Origin: Gammaproteobacteria bacterium | Lineage (GTDB): Bacteria; Pseudomonadota; Gammaproteobacteria; Pseudomonadales; Azotimanducaceae | NCBI GenBank assembly: GCA_009841615.1 | Contig: VXLL01000014.1 | Location: forward strand, 185,178-249,177 | Direction of reading: 5' to 3' | Length of the DNA stretch: 64,000 nucleotides | Shown: positions 48,421-59,200 of the stretch, piece by piece | Position numbering within the stretch: the first letter of the stretch is position 1 | How the letters are laid out: each line of letters opens with the position of its first letter | Notes under the pieces: generated by a model | The model's database searches: none | Seen by the model: the letters and a program-made list of their open reading frames with translations, nothing else | What the model was told of the DNA's origin: nothing | Made by a program: the position numbers and the translations under genes

Positions 48421-48447
48421 CTTAGTATAAGCAAAAATTGTGACTCA
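48421..48447 (-). promoter_or_regulatory. Conserved upstream element of giant gene B
   Basis: The stretch matching 56003-56030 upstream of C, with TATACT as candidate -10 on the minus strand (CTTATACTAAG) about 50 nt before the ATG, preceded by TGAGTCACAA and a T run. Conserved between the duplicates while the sequence around it has drifted. No good -35 is visible. Confidence 0.3.
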
Positions 48448-48624
48448 CAGCGGAGAGCTCGAACTATTCCTGCTAGTATGGGTGCGCATTTGAGTTTGAC
48501 TCTATCATTCGACGATGAATCACTAGGCTGTCTACTGTTTTTGACTCAATCTGTGCGATTCTTACCTGCGAGCACAATCAAAGAAAACAAACCGTCGACT
48601 CCACACAATGGCAGATTACTCTCT

Positions 48625-48840
48625 TGCCACACAGTTCGCTGAGTTCCAACTCTCGATAGGTTGCGACCAACGTTTTGAATCTTCGTTGTACCATTTACAA
48701 CATAGTCGTTGTTGATCAACGACATGCCACCTTCCTAGAGTTCTCATTCTCACTCCAAAGATAAAACCTACAGCATCGATGGGAATCAATTTTGTAGAGG
48801 CAGTAAACCCAACGTTTCTTTCCACTTCTGCAGAGTCCTA
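48625..48840 (-). pseudogene. Decayed copy of the 3' end of giant gene D
   Basis: This non-coding stretch aligns with 56205-56420, the last 70 or so codons of D: shared segments include TCTCGATAGG, GAATCTTCGTTG, GATAAA-CC-(A)CAG and GGAATCAATTTTGTAGAGG versus GAAATCAATTCTGCAGTGG. One frame still reads TKLIPIDAVGF, comparable with ASLIPIEHAGL in A, before small indels and stops break it. It sits about 7576 bp from the D original, essentially the B/C offset, so it is the duplicated tail of D, not a fifth independent gene. Confidence 0.7.
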
Positions 48841-48904
48841 TCAATTATTGAGGTAGACTTCACGTTGTAAGGAACCGTACTCCTTAAAAAGTCACGTAAC
48901 GGAC

Positions 48905-48925
48905 GGACGAGTTTCTCTTAACAAA
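48905..48925 (-). repeat. Array-specific intergenic motif, copy 2
   Basis: Same 21-nt motif as 37328-37348 with one change (CTCTTAAC for CTCGTAAC), which breaks the internal dyad. It lies about 145 bp beyond the stop of C. Confidence 0.55.
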
Positions 48926-49067
48926 TAGACGTAAGAATTCTGAATGTGGTTACACCACGGGTCAGCAACCACTCATACTTGAAAGAGCTCAGTACACGAT
49001 CAAGTCTTGCGTCGAACGGACGTGTGACCTAGACTCCCTAAGCTTTCACATAACGATTGAACAGTTC

Positions 49068-52000
49068 TTACAGAACTCGAATCTCCAAGGTGTTGCGAGC
49101 AGATTCAAGAGCTTTAATTCTTTCGTCCATATCAGCAACAAATGCTTCTTCGTTCGCTAACGCTCCGATTTCTCGCAGTTCCTTGAGTATGGAGAGTCCT
49201 GAAAACTCGACGGGAATTTCTTGAACTGCTAGGAACACCTCATCCGGATTGCTTGATTCTCGCAATTTCTGGATTAGTGTGATGAGATATTCGGTTGAAA
49301 TGTAACCATAGCTCAACATTTTTGAGAATAAGTTAGGAGTCACGGGAAATTCTGCGTGAATCGCAAGGTACGCAAAAGGTGCTAATGTTCTTTCCGTAAG
49401 ACTATCTACTTTGTCGGTTAACCATCGAGACAGATTGTTTGCGAGTGCGCTGCTACTCTCATATTTTTCTAGTTTGTAGAACTCGTTGTACAAGACTGCA
49501 AGCAGTTCCACTAGAACGGTTTGTTCTACGGAATCGTCCTCTAATAGTCTCACCAGACCATTAGTCAAACGATCCATCCATGGCCCATTTTCAAAGTCAA
49601 ACAATCTATCCCGCATGACGAAAAGTAGTTCTGCACTGGAGACAAATCCCTCATTTTCCCAACTGATTAATGAAGGTACAGTAATTCCAAGGGAATTAGA
49701 AAATTCACGAACTAAATTATCCAAGTAGTACATCTCATTCGTGCTTCCGAACCTGCTGTTCCGATCCATACTTAAATCTCCAGTATCTGAAGATGAAGCA
49801 ATGTTTTCTTTTGATATTAATTGTTGTATTTGTTCAAACGCATTGTTGTACTCTGATCCCCCAATCTGAACCTCTATGCCAGCTATAAGCGGTAGAGCTT
49901 CAAACGGTTTCAACGGTGTGTTGTGATTATTCGGAAGAGTTGTACTCGCGCGAATTTCACTAGCAAGTTCAAAAATCTCTTCAGGCTGGAAGACCTTCGA
50001 TAAGACCGCAATATTGAAAAAGTCAGACATAAATTGACCAACTTCCTTGTCATCGAATCGCTGCACTACCGGTAGAACATCCCGGATGAATTTCTTACGT
50101 TCTTCCGACGGAAACCATTCAATGACATCATCGAGGATGAGTGATATTGACAGGGGCTGGTTGCTTGGTGGCCCATAAAAACCGCCACCCATAAACTCAT
50201 TGAAGTCTGCACGATTCACGACCAAGAGCTTGTAAACATCAATTGCTTGCTCCCACTCTCCCAATCCGGCAAAAAATCGAGCGATGTTTACCAATTGTGG
50301 TTGTGTGGGAGTGTCAATCCCACCAGCCCATTCCTCGAACTCCGCGATCACTTCTGCTGAGGGTTGAGTTTGAGATTCGTTGGATAGGTGCATCCACATC
50401 ATGAATTCATGCTCGTTTGCAAGACCAGTCAGAATCTTGTCTGTGAGTTCTTGCAATCGTTGTTGAAGGTCCTCAGGATGATGTCCATATGCTGCGCGAA
50501 TTACTTCGTACCACCTTGATTTCTCGTCAGTTTGGCTACCGTAAAAATACCGATATTGGTATGGATCGTAAGGATTGTTTTGGGAACGAAGTAACAGTTC
50601 AAGTTCACGCCCTAGCGGAAAGGTCTTGATCGTACGATCGAGCAACCGTTCATAATCGGTTCGTGGTCCATATTGAACGTCTGATAAGCCGATATAGGAA
50701 GACCAGTTAACAGCAACTGGTCCTTGACCGTAATAGCCATACCCATAGAAGTTTATGTGTCCGGACTCTTCAAAATCGACTGGCCAATCGAGAAACATGA
50801 GAGTGTTCGATCCACCCATCCCGAATGGTGAACTGTTATCCAAATTCCGCAGATTGATATTGCGCCAAAACAGTCGTACGGCTTCAGCGGCGTCAGCATG
50901 GGTAGCAGTCTCGCTAAGTTCCCCGATTTTAGTGGCAGCTCGAGCGACGTTCTTAGGTAATTGTTCGACTATTGGTGGTGGAGCGAATTCATCAGTCGGA
51001 CGCAATTCGATCGGTATCATCTGCTGTAAGATGTAGTTTTCTGTGCCTCCAGAACGCACGTTTTCTGCGTTTCGTGCGATGATATCTTCTAAGATTTCCT
51101 GATTGCGGAGGTCGGGACCTCCGTCGGTGGCAATATTGAGTGCGTCGACATAGAATTCACGTTGCTTGTTCCAAAAGAAAAATGCAGTTCGAATGGATTC
51201 GTTCGATTTATCTCGTGAATAGACACTTGAAAACAAACTGCGTACTTCCTCAGCATCGTCGTCATATATCGCCGACATGAGTAATTCGATCTCGTGACTC
51301 GTGTCCTCAGGGAAACACCGCATTAGACCACGCGCGTAATCTCTCGCTAGTGCTTCATATGCTTGCCTATCATTGCCCAAACTATTAAAGCCATAGTGAG
51401 CAATTTCATCAAGCTTCGCGGTTAGTTCTTCAGATAAGCACTCTCCATCGATTACCTGCTGTATCAGTGCTAAGATTTCTTCTTGGAACAAGTTGCCAAT
51501 TACATTTCGAACCTCCCAGACTAGATTTCCTCCAAGATCCAAGTCCAACAGAGATTGAAAAGCCTCCTGTTTGGAGCCTTCGTAGTAAGCTGTCAGTATC
51601 TCACCGAGCTTCCAATCTTGGGGGAGTCGCTCGTTAACTGCTTCGTAAACTTTGACTAGCACATCAAGGTTGTCAGGATGGGCATCAAAGATTGCGACGA
51701 GTTGCCACACGGCATTTAAAACATATTCATCCTGAAAATCGATTGATTTCACCAAATCTAAGGCCGCCGCTTGCAGGGACCTACGTTGTGACCCGTTCAA
51801 ATCAAGCTTAACTAACTCTTTATGTACCTCTGACATCGGGTAGACGTGACTCTGATACGGCGGAGGGTCTGCCGGAATACTGTCGACGACATACTGGTAG
51901 AATTCGACGCTGTCGTTTGGATTGTCTCGAGATTGGATATATCGCCACAACCCGCTCATACTATAATGCAAATCTTGGCGCATAGCCATGTTATCAGGGT

Positions 52001-55000
52001 CCTCGAGGATCACTTTGATCTCGTCAAAGTCTCGAAAGAACGGTCCAACCACTTCTTCCAACTGTGCTACCAATTCCGGATTGGACATAATCATCCCCAA
52101 TAGCTGAGCGGGTTCTCCTTGGAGTTTTCCGGTGATGACGGGTACCATGCGGACGTACTCCCGTTCACCGAGAATCGAGCGCGCGTATCCCAGCACATCT
52201 CGAGGATTTGCCATAGAGAACATTCCTCGATTAAAAGGGCTCGGAATAGACTCGTCCATTTCTGGTTCATCTAAGAATTCATAGAAAATTTGGGCGACTG
52301 GTTTTGATGGTTCAACAACGTTTAGTAAGCGCGCGGTTCGCTCTACATCCTTAGCATCGATAGCCTTGTCCAGTTCTTCTGAAAGTAGGTCAGTGTCTTC
52401 GTCGGAATCGGTCGCGATCTCCTCAGAGTCATCACCTAGCAATTCCTCTAATTCGTCGGACATATACAACCCATTTGCTTCATATTCGCCTCGCAGGTAG
52501 TCAACGAAGCCTTCGGAACCGCTCACTTCTACTCCGAGCTCCGCAGCAATCAGGGAGGTAATATTGCCGGGTATGGGTATAGCAACTCCCATGGTAGCTC
52601 CCATTGATTGGATCATGCTGATCGCGCTAGACACTGTAGCGTCGACCTCGCCCTCGCCCTCGTCTGAATCTGCATCTGATTCCTCAGATGTCTCTTTGAG
52701 AAAGACGCTAGCTAACTCCAAGTCCATGGCATGGGCGAATTCAACGTGCTCAAGGACGGAACAGAGTCGTCGCACAAACCGACAGAAGTAGTCTAAGCGG
52801 GAGAAGCTGGTGATCTGCATGCCTTCTTCTCTTTCAGGAAGCGTTTGGATATATTCAAGCTCATCCACAAAAAACTCATGCAAAGCTTCAAACTGTTGCT
52901 CTGACTTCACCGGATCCGAGGGCCAGGTCGCGATTAAACCTTGAATCAGCGGTTCATAGTAGGTGTTGTAGTCGCGATTCACACTGGTGTTCTGAGGTCC
53001 GCCCCATCCCATGCTACTGCCCGACACCGGTACGCCGGCGTACAGTTGCGCGGGTTGACTGCGCAAGACGTTGAGCATGCCCTTCATGTAAAGGTCGGCG
53101 GCGACTTCATCTTGACCGTTTCCTTCTCGGAGTGCTGCTGTTTTTATCAGTAGCAGTAAGTTGTTTTGATTGAGTGCTAACGCATGACTGTAGAACGCAA
53201 GCGCTTTCTTGTAGAAGCCAGCCTCCTGAAATAGGTCAGCTTTGGTCTGATTTACATCCAGGTCACCTGTGATATCTTGGATAAGGTCAAGCGCTTTCTC
53301 AGCCCCGAGTTGGTCGTCTTGACTCAACAACGTCTTTGCGATGCTAATGTACACTTCTGGGGGTAATTGCTGACGTAGACCAATGAGCCGACGACCATAA
53401 GTGATTTGTCGGTCAGGATCGTTTACGCTTCTGCCATAGTAGAAATAGCCTTGCCCGGGCGTAGACATGGTCACGAGCTCGCGCAGTACCGACAAACGCC
53501 GAATGCCCGCTTGAGAGATCGAGTTTTCGATGGCGACGAACTCACTCTCAGTATCTAGAAATTCGGTCGCGATTTCGGACAATAAAGAATATAAGTAAAA
53601 CTTGTCCTCTCGCTGGGTAATTCTTTCCAGAATAATTCGATGTGCCCACTTGAACACCGCTTGTCGGTTGTAACCTAGGCGTTGTCCCCACCCTTGTTGA
53701 CCAATCATGTTCAGAATGCCATCGATAGCGACTACGAACTCGTTGTCGTTTTTCGCATGTTCCGCGATATATTGGAAAATAGCAACTGCTTCGTTCTGGC
53801 GATCCGATTCTTTCAACAACTCGCCCATGAGTAGCATGTTGTCGCTATTTTCGGGTTGTTGGACCAATGCTAATCGATAACTCTCGATGGCTTCTTCGGT
53901 GAACCCACTCATGGATAGCACGCTCGCTTCAAACTCTCCCGCGACTGCGTCGTGGTCGTACTTTCGAAGTTCTTCCAACCAATGAAAAATGTCTTCGAGT
54001 CGGTCTTCTGACTCTTCGTTAACGGTATACGCGACGGCATTGAGGACAATGTTCTGGATGTGTTCCATTCGATTTTCTTCGTCGATCTCTACCAGCTCGC
54101 GGAGGACTTTGTCGTACTTGTCGTACTCGTTTAGTTGCAGATAAACCAAACCTACTTGCCTCAAGCGCTCGATCTCAGACATATCGGTGTACTTCGCGAA
54201 CTCTTCGATGACTTCGCCAGCACTGAACGCGTCGCCGACTTGGGTATATATGCGAACCAAGAGATTGATCTCGTTCTTATCCGCTTCTTGGTTGTAGAGC
54301 TTGCGTTCGATGTCGATCGCAATCGTCGCTAATTTATTGAGTTCAGCTGCTAGCAACAAAAATTGCGCTTCGGCAAATTTGCGTCGCGCTGGGGTGTCTT
54401 CCCGGACCCAGATGTCCTGCCACAAACGCATTGCTTCTTCACGGTTTCCAGCTACGCTCTCTAACCACGCCAGCCGCATACGATCATCGTATCCGAGTTC
54501 GCCTTCTTCACTCTCTCGCACTTTGACGAATACGTCGAGCGCAAGATCGAACCGCTGCAGTCTTTCGTAGGCGTCTGCGACGGTGCGCAAGTCGCCCGAG
54601 TTCTCCGGCAACGCTTCCGTCAATTCTTCCAATTCGGCGGTTGCCTCGTCATAGCGACCATTTGCTAAGTGCGCCTCAAACAAGAAGATCTGACCCGTGG
54701 TGGTCGGTCCGTGTTTTTCACGATGGCGTACCACTATTGCCATAGCTTCTTCTTCAAAGCCCATCTGCGACATGTACCTGCCACCGTGGGTGAGGATATC
54801 AATGTTGTCGGGGTTTTTTTCTTCAAGGAGGTGCCAAACCTTGAGCGATTCTTCTGGTTGTGCCACGCTGACAAAGTGAGAGGCCAGACCTGAATACCAC
54901 AACACCGTATCGGGCTCTTCCTGGATCAGTCGCCGATACTCAGATACCATTTCGTCGGTGCGTCTTGCCACATCATAAATTTGTAGTAAGCGGTAACGGG

Positions 55001-55958
55001 TAGCGAGATCTTCAGGGTTCGCGTTCATGGATTGAAATAGGGCGATAGCCTCATCGTAGCGCTCAGAATCGGACAACAGATCAATGTGTAAATCGGTGAG
55101 GTCTCGATCTTTGTCCTGTCTCTCATTGAGGGCCACAAGTAGTTTCTCAAGATTTTCTGCTTTTCGATACGCTTCGTCGACCAACGTCAACGCGTAGAGC
55201 GCGTCAAAGCGCGTCTCCGCGGTCTCATAAGCGCGCCATGCATTCTCTTGTGCGAGGTCATAGTCTTCACAAAGAATCGCCCACTCCGTGACACGGAGGA
55301 GTTGACGGAAATAGTATTTACTTTCTGGATTAGGCTGATACAGATCTAACGCGTCCGTGGGATGTCCCAACACTGCAAGAGTGAGTGCCGCTCGATTCTT
55401 AAACTCCTGGTTTTCTCCTGTGGCAAGATTGATCAACGCTTCAACATTCGTCGGTTGCACGTCAATCATCGCAAGTCGAATCCGAATGAATTTTTGCTCC
55501 TCTGGGAGTTTGGTCAGTTCGAGAGTCTTCTGGTACCACTCGACGGCATCTCCTCTTTGACCTTGTGCGTCCAGTAAGCGCGCTCTGAGCAAAGTGCCAT
55601 CCGTCGTTTCTTCTAGTTCAATCGCTTTATCAGCAACTTCGATCGCGCTGTCAAAATGCCCGTAACGCCAATAGAGATGAGCCATTGAAAGATACGACTT
55701 CGCACGGGTGCGGGCACTTACGTCGGTATTTTCTCCGATGTCGCGTAATTCATCGAGTGCTGGGTCAAGTGTTAGATGCGTCAAAATTGCATCATTGAAT
55801 GCTTGATACACTAGGTCTAGATCTAGTCGTTCATCGCTTTCGTTGGCTTCGCGTAGTTCCTCTAAAGGTCCTGCAAACATGGATGCTGTCAAGCTGGTTG
55901 CAAAAACAGCGATTAGCAATCTGCGACAAAGATGAAAGTATGGTTGTGTGTATTTCAT
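49068..55958 (-). CDS. Giant exported TPR protein C (2296 aa)
   Basis: A 2296-residue protein of exactly the same length as B. The signal peptide differs slightly (RRLLIAVFATSLTASMFAG). The N-terminal 435 residues carry about 40 substitutions relative to B, the middle 1426 residues are identical at both protein and DNA level, and the last 425 residues are much more different (for example GLGEWEQAIDVYKLL against GLEEWGHAIEVYKLL). The TPR architecture, acidic linker, cysteine pairs and LEIRVL end are as in B. D ends 246 bp upstream; the upstream element at 56003-56030 probably gives it its own promoter. Function unknown; likely periplasmic and possibly interchangeable with B in complexes. Confidence 0.93.
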   Translation of the reverse strand: MKYTQPYFHLCRRLLIAVFATSLTASMFAGPLEELREANESDERLDLDLVYQAFNDAILTHLTLDPALDELRDIGENTDVSARTRAKSYLSMAHLYWRYGHFDSAIEVADKAIELEETTDGTLLRARLLDAQGQRGDAVEWYQKTLELTKLPEEQKFIRIRLAMIDVQPTNVEALINLATGENQEFKNRAALTLAVLGHPTDALDLYQPNPESKYYFRQLLRVTEWAILCEDYDLAQENAWRAYETAETRFDALYALTLVDEAYRKAENLEKLLVALNERQDKDRDLTDLHIDLLSDSERYDEAIALFQSMNANPEDLATRYRLLQIYDVARRTDEMVSEYRRLIQEEPDTVLWYSGLASHFVSVAQPEESLKVWHLLEEKNPDNIDILTHGGRYMSQMGFEEEAMAIVVRHREKHGPTTTGQIFLFEAHLANGRYDEATAELEELTEALPENSGDLRTVADAYERLQRFDLALDVFVKVRESEEGELGYDDRMRLAWLESVAGNREEAMRLWQDIWVREDTPARRKFAEAQFLLLAAELNKLATIAIDIERKLYNQEADKNEINLLVRIYTQVGDAFSAGEVIEEFAKYTDMSEIERLRQVGLVYLQLNEYDKYDKVLRELVEIDEENRMEHIQNIVLNAVAYTVNEESEDRLEDIFHWLEELRKYDHDAVAGEFEASVLSMSGFTEEAIESYRLALVQQPENSDNMLLMGELLKESDRQNEAVAIFQYIAEHAKNDNEFVVAIDGILNMIGQQGWGQRLGYNRQAVFKWAHRIILERITQREDKFYLYSLLSEIATEFLDTESEFVAIENSISQAGIRRLSVLRELVTMSTPGQGYFYYGRSVNDPDRQITYGRRLIGLRQQLPPEVYISIAKTLLSQDDQLGAEKALDLIQDITGDLDVNQTKADLFQEAGFYKKALAFYSHALALNQNNLLLLIKTAALREGNGQDEVAADLYMKGMLNVLRSQPAQLYAGVPVSGSSMGWGGPQNTSVNRDYNTYYEPLIQGLIATWPSDPVKSEQQFEALHEFFVDELEYIQTLPEREEGMQITSFSRLDYFCRFVRRLCSVLEHVEFAHAMDLELASVFLKETSEESDADSDEGEGEVDATVSSAISMIQSMGATMGVAIPIPGNITSLIAAELGVEVSGSEGFVDYLRGEYEANGLYMSDELEELLGDDSEEIATDSDEDTDLLSEELDKAIDAKDVERTARLLNVVEPSKPVAQIFYEFLDEPEMDESIPSPFNRGMFSMANPRDVLGYARSILGEREYVRMVPVITGKLQGEPAQLLGMIMSNPELVAQLEEVVGPFFRDFDEIKVILEDPDNMAMRQDLHYSMSGLWRYIQSRDNPNDSVEFYQYVVDSIPADPPPYQSHVYPMSEVHKELVKLDLNGSQRRSLQAAALDLVKSIDFQDEYVLNAVWQLVAIFDAHPDNLDVLVKVYEAVNERLPQDWKLGEILTAYYEGSKQEAFQSLLDLDLGGNLVWEVRNVIGNLFQEEILALIQQVIDGECLSEELTAKLDEIAHYGFNSLGNDRQAYEALARDYARGLMRCFPEDTSHEIELLMSAIYDDDAEEVRSLFSSVYSRDKSNESIRTAFFFWNKQREFYVDALNIATDGGPDLRNQEILEDIIARNAENVRSGGTENYILQQMIPIELRPTDEFAPPPIVEQLPKNVARAATKIGELSETATHADAAEAVRLFWRNINLRNLDNSSPFGMGGSNTLMFLDWPVDFEESGHINFYGYGYYGQGPVAVNWSSYIGLSDVQYGPRTDYERLLDRTIKTFPLGRELELLLRSQNNPYDPYQYRYFYGSQTDEKSRWYEVIRAAYGHHPEDLQQRLQELTDKILTGLANEHEFMMWMHLSNESQTQPSAEVIAEFEEWAGGIDTPTQPQLVNIARFFAGLGEWEQAIDVYKLLVVNRADFNEFMGGGFYGPPSNQPLSISLILDDVIEWFPSEERKKFIRDVLPVVQRFDDKEVGQFMSDFFNIAVLSKVFQPEEIFELASEIRASTTLPNNHNTPLKPFEALPLIAGIEVQIGGSEYNNAFEQIQQLISKENIASSSDTGDLSMDRNSRFGSTNEMYYLDNLVREFSNSLGITVPSLISWENEGFVSSAELLFVMRDRLFDFENGPWMDRLTNGLVRLLEDDSVEQTVLVELLAVLYNEFYKLEKYESSSALANNLSRWLTDKVDSLTERTLAPFAYLAIHAEFPVTPNLFSKMLSYGYISTEYLITLIQKLRESSNPDEVFLAVQEIPVEFSGLSILKELREIGALANEEAFVADMDERIKALESARNTLEIRVL
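50358..54635. repeat. 4278-bp core identical to 42776-47053 (copy in C)
   Basis: Second copy of the identical core, direct orientation, 7582 bp from the first. A perfect repeat of this size also calls for a check of the assembly. Confidence 0.9.
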
Positions 55959-56002
55959 GTTTATAGGGTTCTTCGTTTGGCTACACTAAGAAAGGCTCAA
56001 TG

Positions 56003-56030
56003 CTTAGTATAAGTAAAAATTTGTGACTCA
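56003..56030 (-). promoter_or_regulatory. Conserved upstream element of giant gene C
   Basis: Counterpart of 48421-48447, one base longer: candidate -10 TATACT, then upstream a T run and TGAGTCACAA, about 45-70 nt before ATG 55958. The leader before the ATG (GAAGAACCCTATAAAC) is the same in B and C and has no classical ribosome binding site. Confidence 0.3.
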
Positions 56031-56128
56031 GAGCGAAGTGCTCGAAGCATTCCCACGAGTTAGTGTATTGATGCGAGCGAGACTCTCGTTGACACTGTCA
56101 ATTGTATAGGACTGTGTGTCGACGAAAT

Positions 56129-56158
56129 AATTGGGAGTTATCTAAGACAGTCCCAATT
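56129..56158 (-). terminator. Weak hairpin after giant gene D
   Basis: AATTGGGA and TCCCAATT, a perfect 8-bp dyad with a 14-nt loop, 47 bp beyond the stop of D. On the minus strand only a short ATTTC follows, so termination would be partial at best. Confidence 0.3.
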
Positions 56159-56204
56159 CTGTTATTAACGCAACATCTTGTCCAACTCAGAACAATCTTT
56201 GGAG

Positions 56205-59200
56205 TTATAGTACGCTTGGTTCCATCTCTCGATAGGCTGATTCTAACGTCTGAATCTTCGTTGCGACCTCTCGAACGTAGTTGTCATCATTCACCGACTG
56301 GCCAATTTTCTCAAGTACTCGTAACACGGATAAACCAGCAGAATCGACGGAAATCAATTCTGCAGTGGCGAATGCTACCTCAGCAGAATTCGAGTTCCTT
56401 AAAGTCGTCAAGATTGTGACGACATCACTTGGACTAAAAATGTCTAACTCAAACGCATACGCCACGACTTGAGGATCTAACGGAAACTCGGCATCAATTG
56501 CAAGCTGTAAAAATGGTTTAATACTATAACGATCTAAGGATCGATGATACGTCGTTAGCCACGCGCTAATCTTCGACCACGAATTGGCTACTTTTTCCGG
56601 TTCATCCCGTAGGTCGTACTCGAATGCGATAACCGAAAGCATTTCGATGAGCCCCCGTTCATCCATTTCTTCATTTTCGAGCCAATCGGTCATGGACTCG
56701 ACGAGTAAATTCATCCATTCGTCGTTGTCAAAATCGAAGATCGTATCACGGTCTCTGAACAATGCCATCACATTGGGTGAAACAAACGGAACATCAACTT
56801 CGGGCCCGATTTCAGCCCCAGGGGAACCTATTCTCATCGCTACACCTGAAGAGCTAAGTGCACTTATTACAGAGGATGCTTGAGACGCACTTACAGTAAT
56901 CGAAGATCCTCCGGCAACGGAAATCACAGTGTTTCCAGCACCAACGAGGTCGTCTTCAACTGAAGGATCTGGGTCCTCAGTCTCTTCTTCTACCACTTCT
57001 ACGAAGATTGGACGAAGATACTTTACTGCTTCGCTCAAGTCACCACTAGCCACCAACACTCGAATGACCTGCAATAGTGGTGGTACAGTTTCATATTCCG
57101 GTGCGACATTGCGTTTTCCATTCTGAAGCAGTTCGTCTAAGGAAGGCCGTAATCGTTTAGCTACTTCAAGCACTTCTGCAGCTGGATACACGCGAGACAG
57201 CAAATCCACAGTTTTTGCGTTCAAACTGTGTTCCGAAATCTCTCTATCAAAGGGTCGAACCATGGGTGCGATTCGTTCTACGAACTGCCGAGCCATAGTA
57301 GTCGAGGTGTGTTCTGCCACAGTTTCGATCAATCCAAACAAATCCACTGGGTTATTCGGATCGCCACCGTAGGACACTCGCGTCGTTCCAAAATTGGGAT
57401 CGGACCGTGAAAGGTTTAATGCGTATAGTGTGTAGTAGTCTAGTGCGCTGTCCCACTGCTCGGCGCGTGCGAACATCTGTGCCGTATTGAGAGTCTGTAG
57501 CGCAGTCGGACCAGACAACTCGATCGCCCAACGCTCAAAATTTGCTAACATTTCCGTGGAAATTTCCTGTTCGGTAATGTTGGATAGATACATCCATAAG
57601 CTAAATTCGTGCTCGTCTGCAGTTTCAGATTCGACAGCATTCGTAAGTTCTGCTAATCGCTTGTCGAGATCTTGTGGATGGAAGGCGTATGCCTGAACTA
57701 GCAACTCGTACCACTTGTGCGAAAATCGTCTTTGTGAAGGAACCTGAGCCATCAAGTGTAGTTCAAGATCGCGACCTACAGAAAATTCCCGAACCAACCA
57801 ATCTAAGAGTCTTTCAGAAGTCTGTGGTTGCTCTGTACTTTTTTGGACAAGATATTGAGCTAAAGTACTTGCATAGCTCACGAACGGCGAACGCGAATAT
57901 CCGTAGAAGTCTGTGTTTCCTAATTCGTTTTGGTCTAGCGGCCAATTCAAAAATATCCCCATTGGCGATCCGGGTAGGTAAACTCTGCTACTACCTCCTA
58001 GATTCTGAGTGTTTAGATTACGCCAGAACAGCCGAAGCGCTTCTCCCGCGTCGTCTGTTGTGTTGGTTGAATCTAGCTGTGCGATCGCGCTCGCCGCGGT
58101 CTTAATGTTTTTTGGAATGCGGTCTTCCATTCCAATTACTCTCACTGACAGGCTATCGCCAGGATTGCCGAAATTGCGCACCAACGTTAAGATGTAATCT
58201 GGATGGTTGCCGTACTTAAAACGCGACTCGTCGTTTCGTTTCAAAATGTCATCAAGTATGTCTCGCTTGGTGAGATCAGGCTCACCATCAGTAGCAACGG
58301 CAATTGCCGAAATGTAGTCTTCCTGTTGCTTGCTCCACAGATAATGCGCTGTACGAATTCCAACCACGGTGTTGTCCCGTTCGTAAGCGTTTCGCAATTG
58401 CTCGGTGATTCGGCTATTTACCCCTCCTTGGATTGAAGAGACGATTAAATTTCGGCGATACTCTTCATTATCGGGGAAACACTCCAACAAGCTCTTGCCA
58501 AGTTGGTATTCATCGATCTCTGTATTGATAAGGGGACCAATAAACCCTCTACTCGGCATCAATAACGCGATTTGATTTTCGGTTGGACAATCTCCAGCTA
58601 CCATCGCGATCAGCATTGCTTGTCCTTGCTCACTGAAGTATTGCATGATGGTTGATTGCACGGTATAAGCCCAACGGATGTCTAAATTGGACTCTAGCAA
58701 CTTGAGAAATGCAGCTTCTTTGTCGTCGGAAAAGTAGTCATCAAAAATACCAACAACATCCAGTCCCATTTCAGTCTTTTGACTGATCAATTTGACCAAG
58801 TCTAGGTGAACGTCTTGATTGTTTTCATGCATATCGAAATTTAGAACCAGACGCAACAATGAAGACATGACATATTCATCTTGAAAATCGATTTGGCTGA
58901 CCATGTCTGTAGCGGCAGTCTTGAAGCGGTTACGTTGCTGGCGGTTCAACTCCATATCCAACAATGCCGTATATCTGTTGATGTGTTCGTAGATCATGCT
59001 ACGCATCATCGGATCGTTAGTTTGTGGCAGCGCGACTTGGTATTCAAAGAATTGCAGCAACTCGTCGTTGTTCTCGCGACTTCTGATGTAGTCCCAGATT
59101 CTCGAATACATGAAATATGAACGCGAGGTAGCTTGCTTTGCTTCTGGCGACTCGAGTAAATCAAAAATTTCATCAATTGACTCAAAGAAGGGACCGTGAT

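Larger units (their letters stand above)
48377..49067. other. 691-bp spacer between giant genes B and C
   Basis: From high to low coordinates: C 3' flank with the array motif (48905-48925); a decayed copy of the tail of gene D (about 48625-48840); then about 250 bp homologous to the D-C spacer, including the upstream element at 48421-48447, and the start of B. No intact gene. Confidence 0.7.

Noticed and set aside
48616..48825. 69-codon minus frame in the B-C spacer as a gene
   Set aside because: It is an accidental open stretch within the decayed tail of gene D, partly in the ancestral frame, with no start signal.
42776..54635. Transposon or phage as the cause of the large direct repeat
   Set aside because: No transposase, integrase, terminal inverted repeats or target duplications; the boundaries fall inside coding sequence and fit tandem duplication plus conversion.
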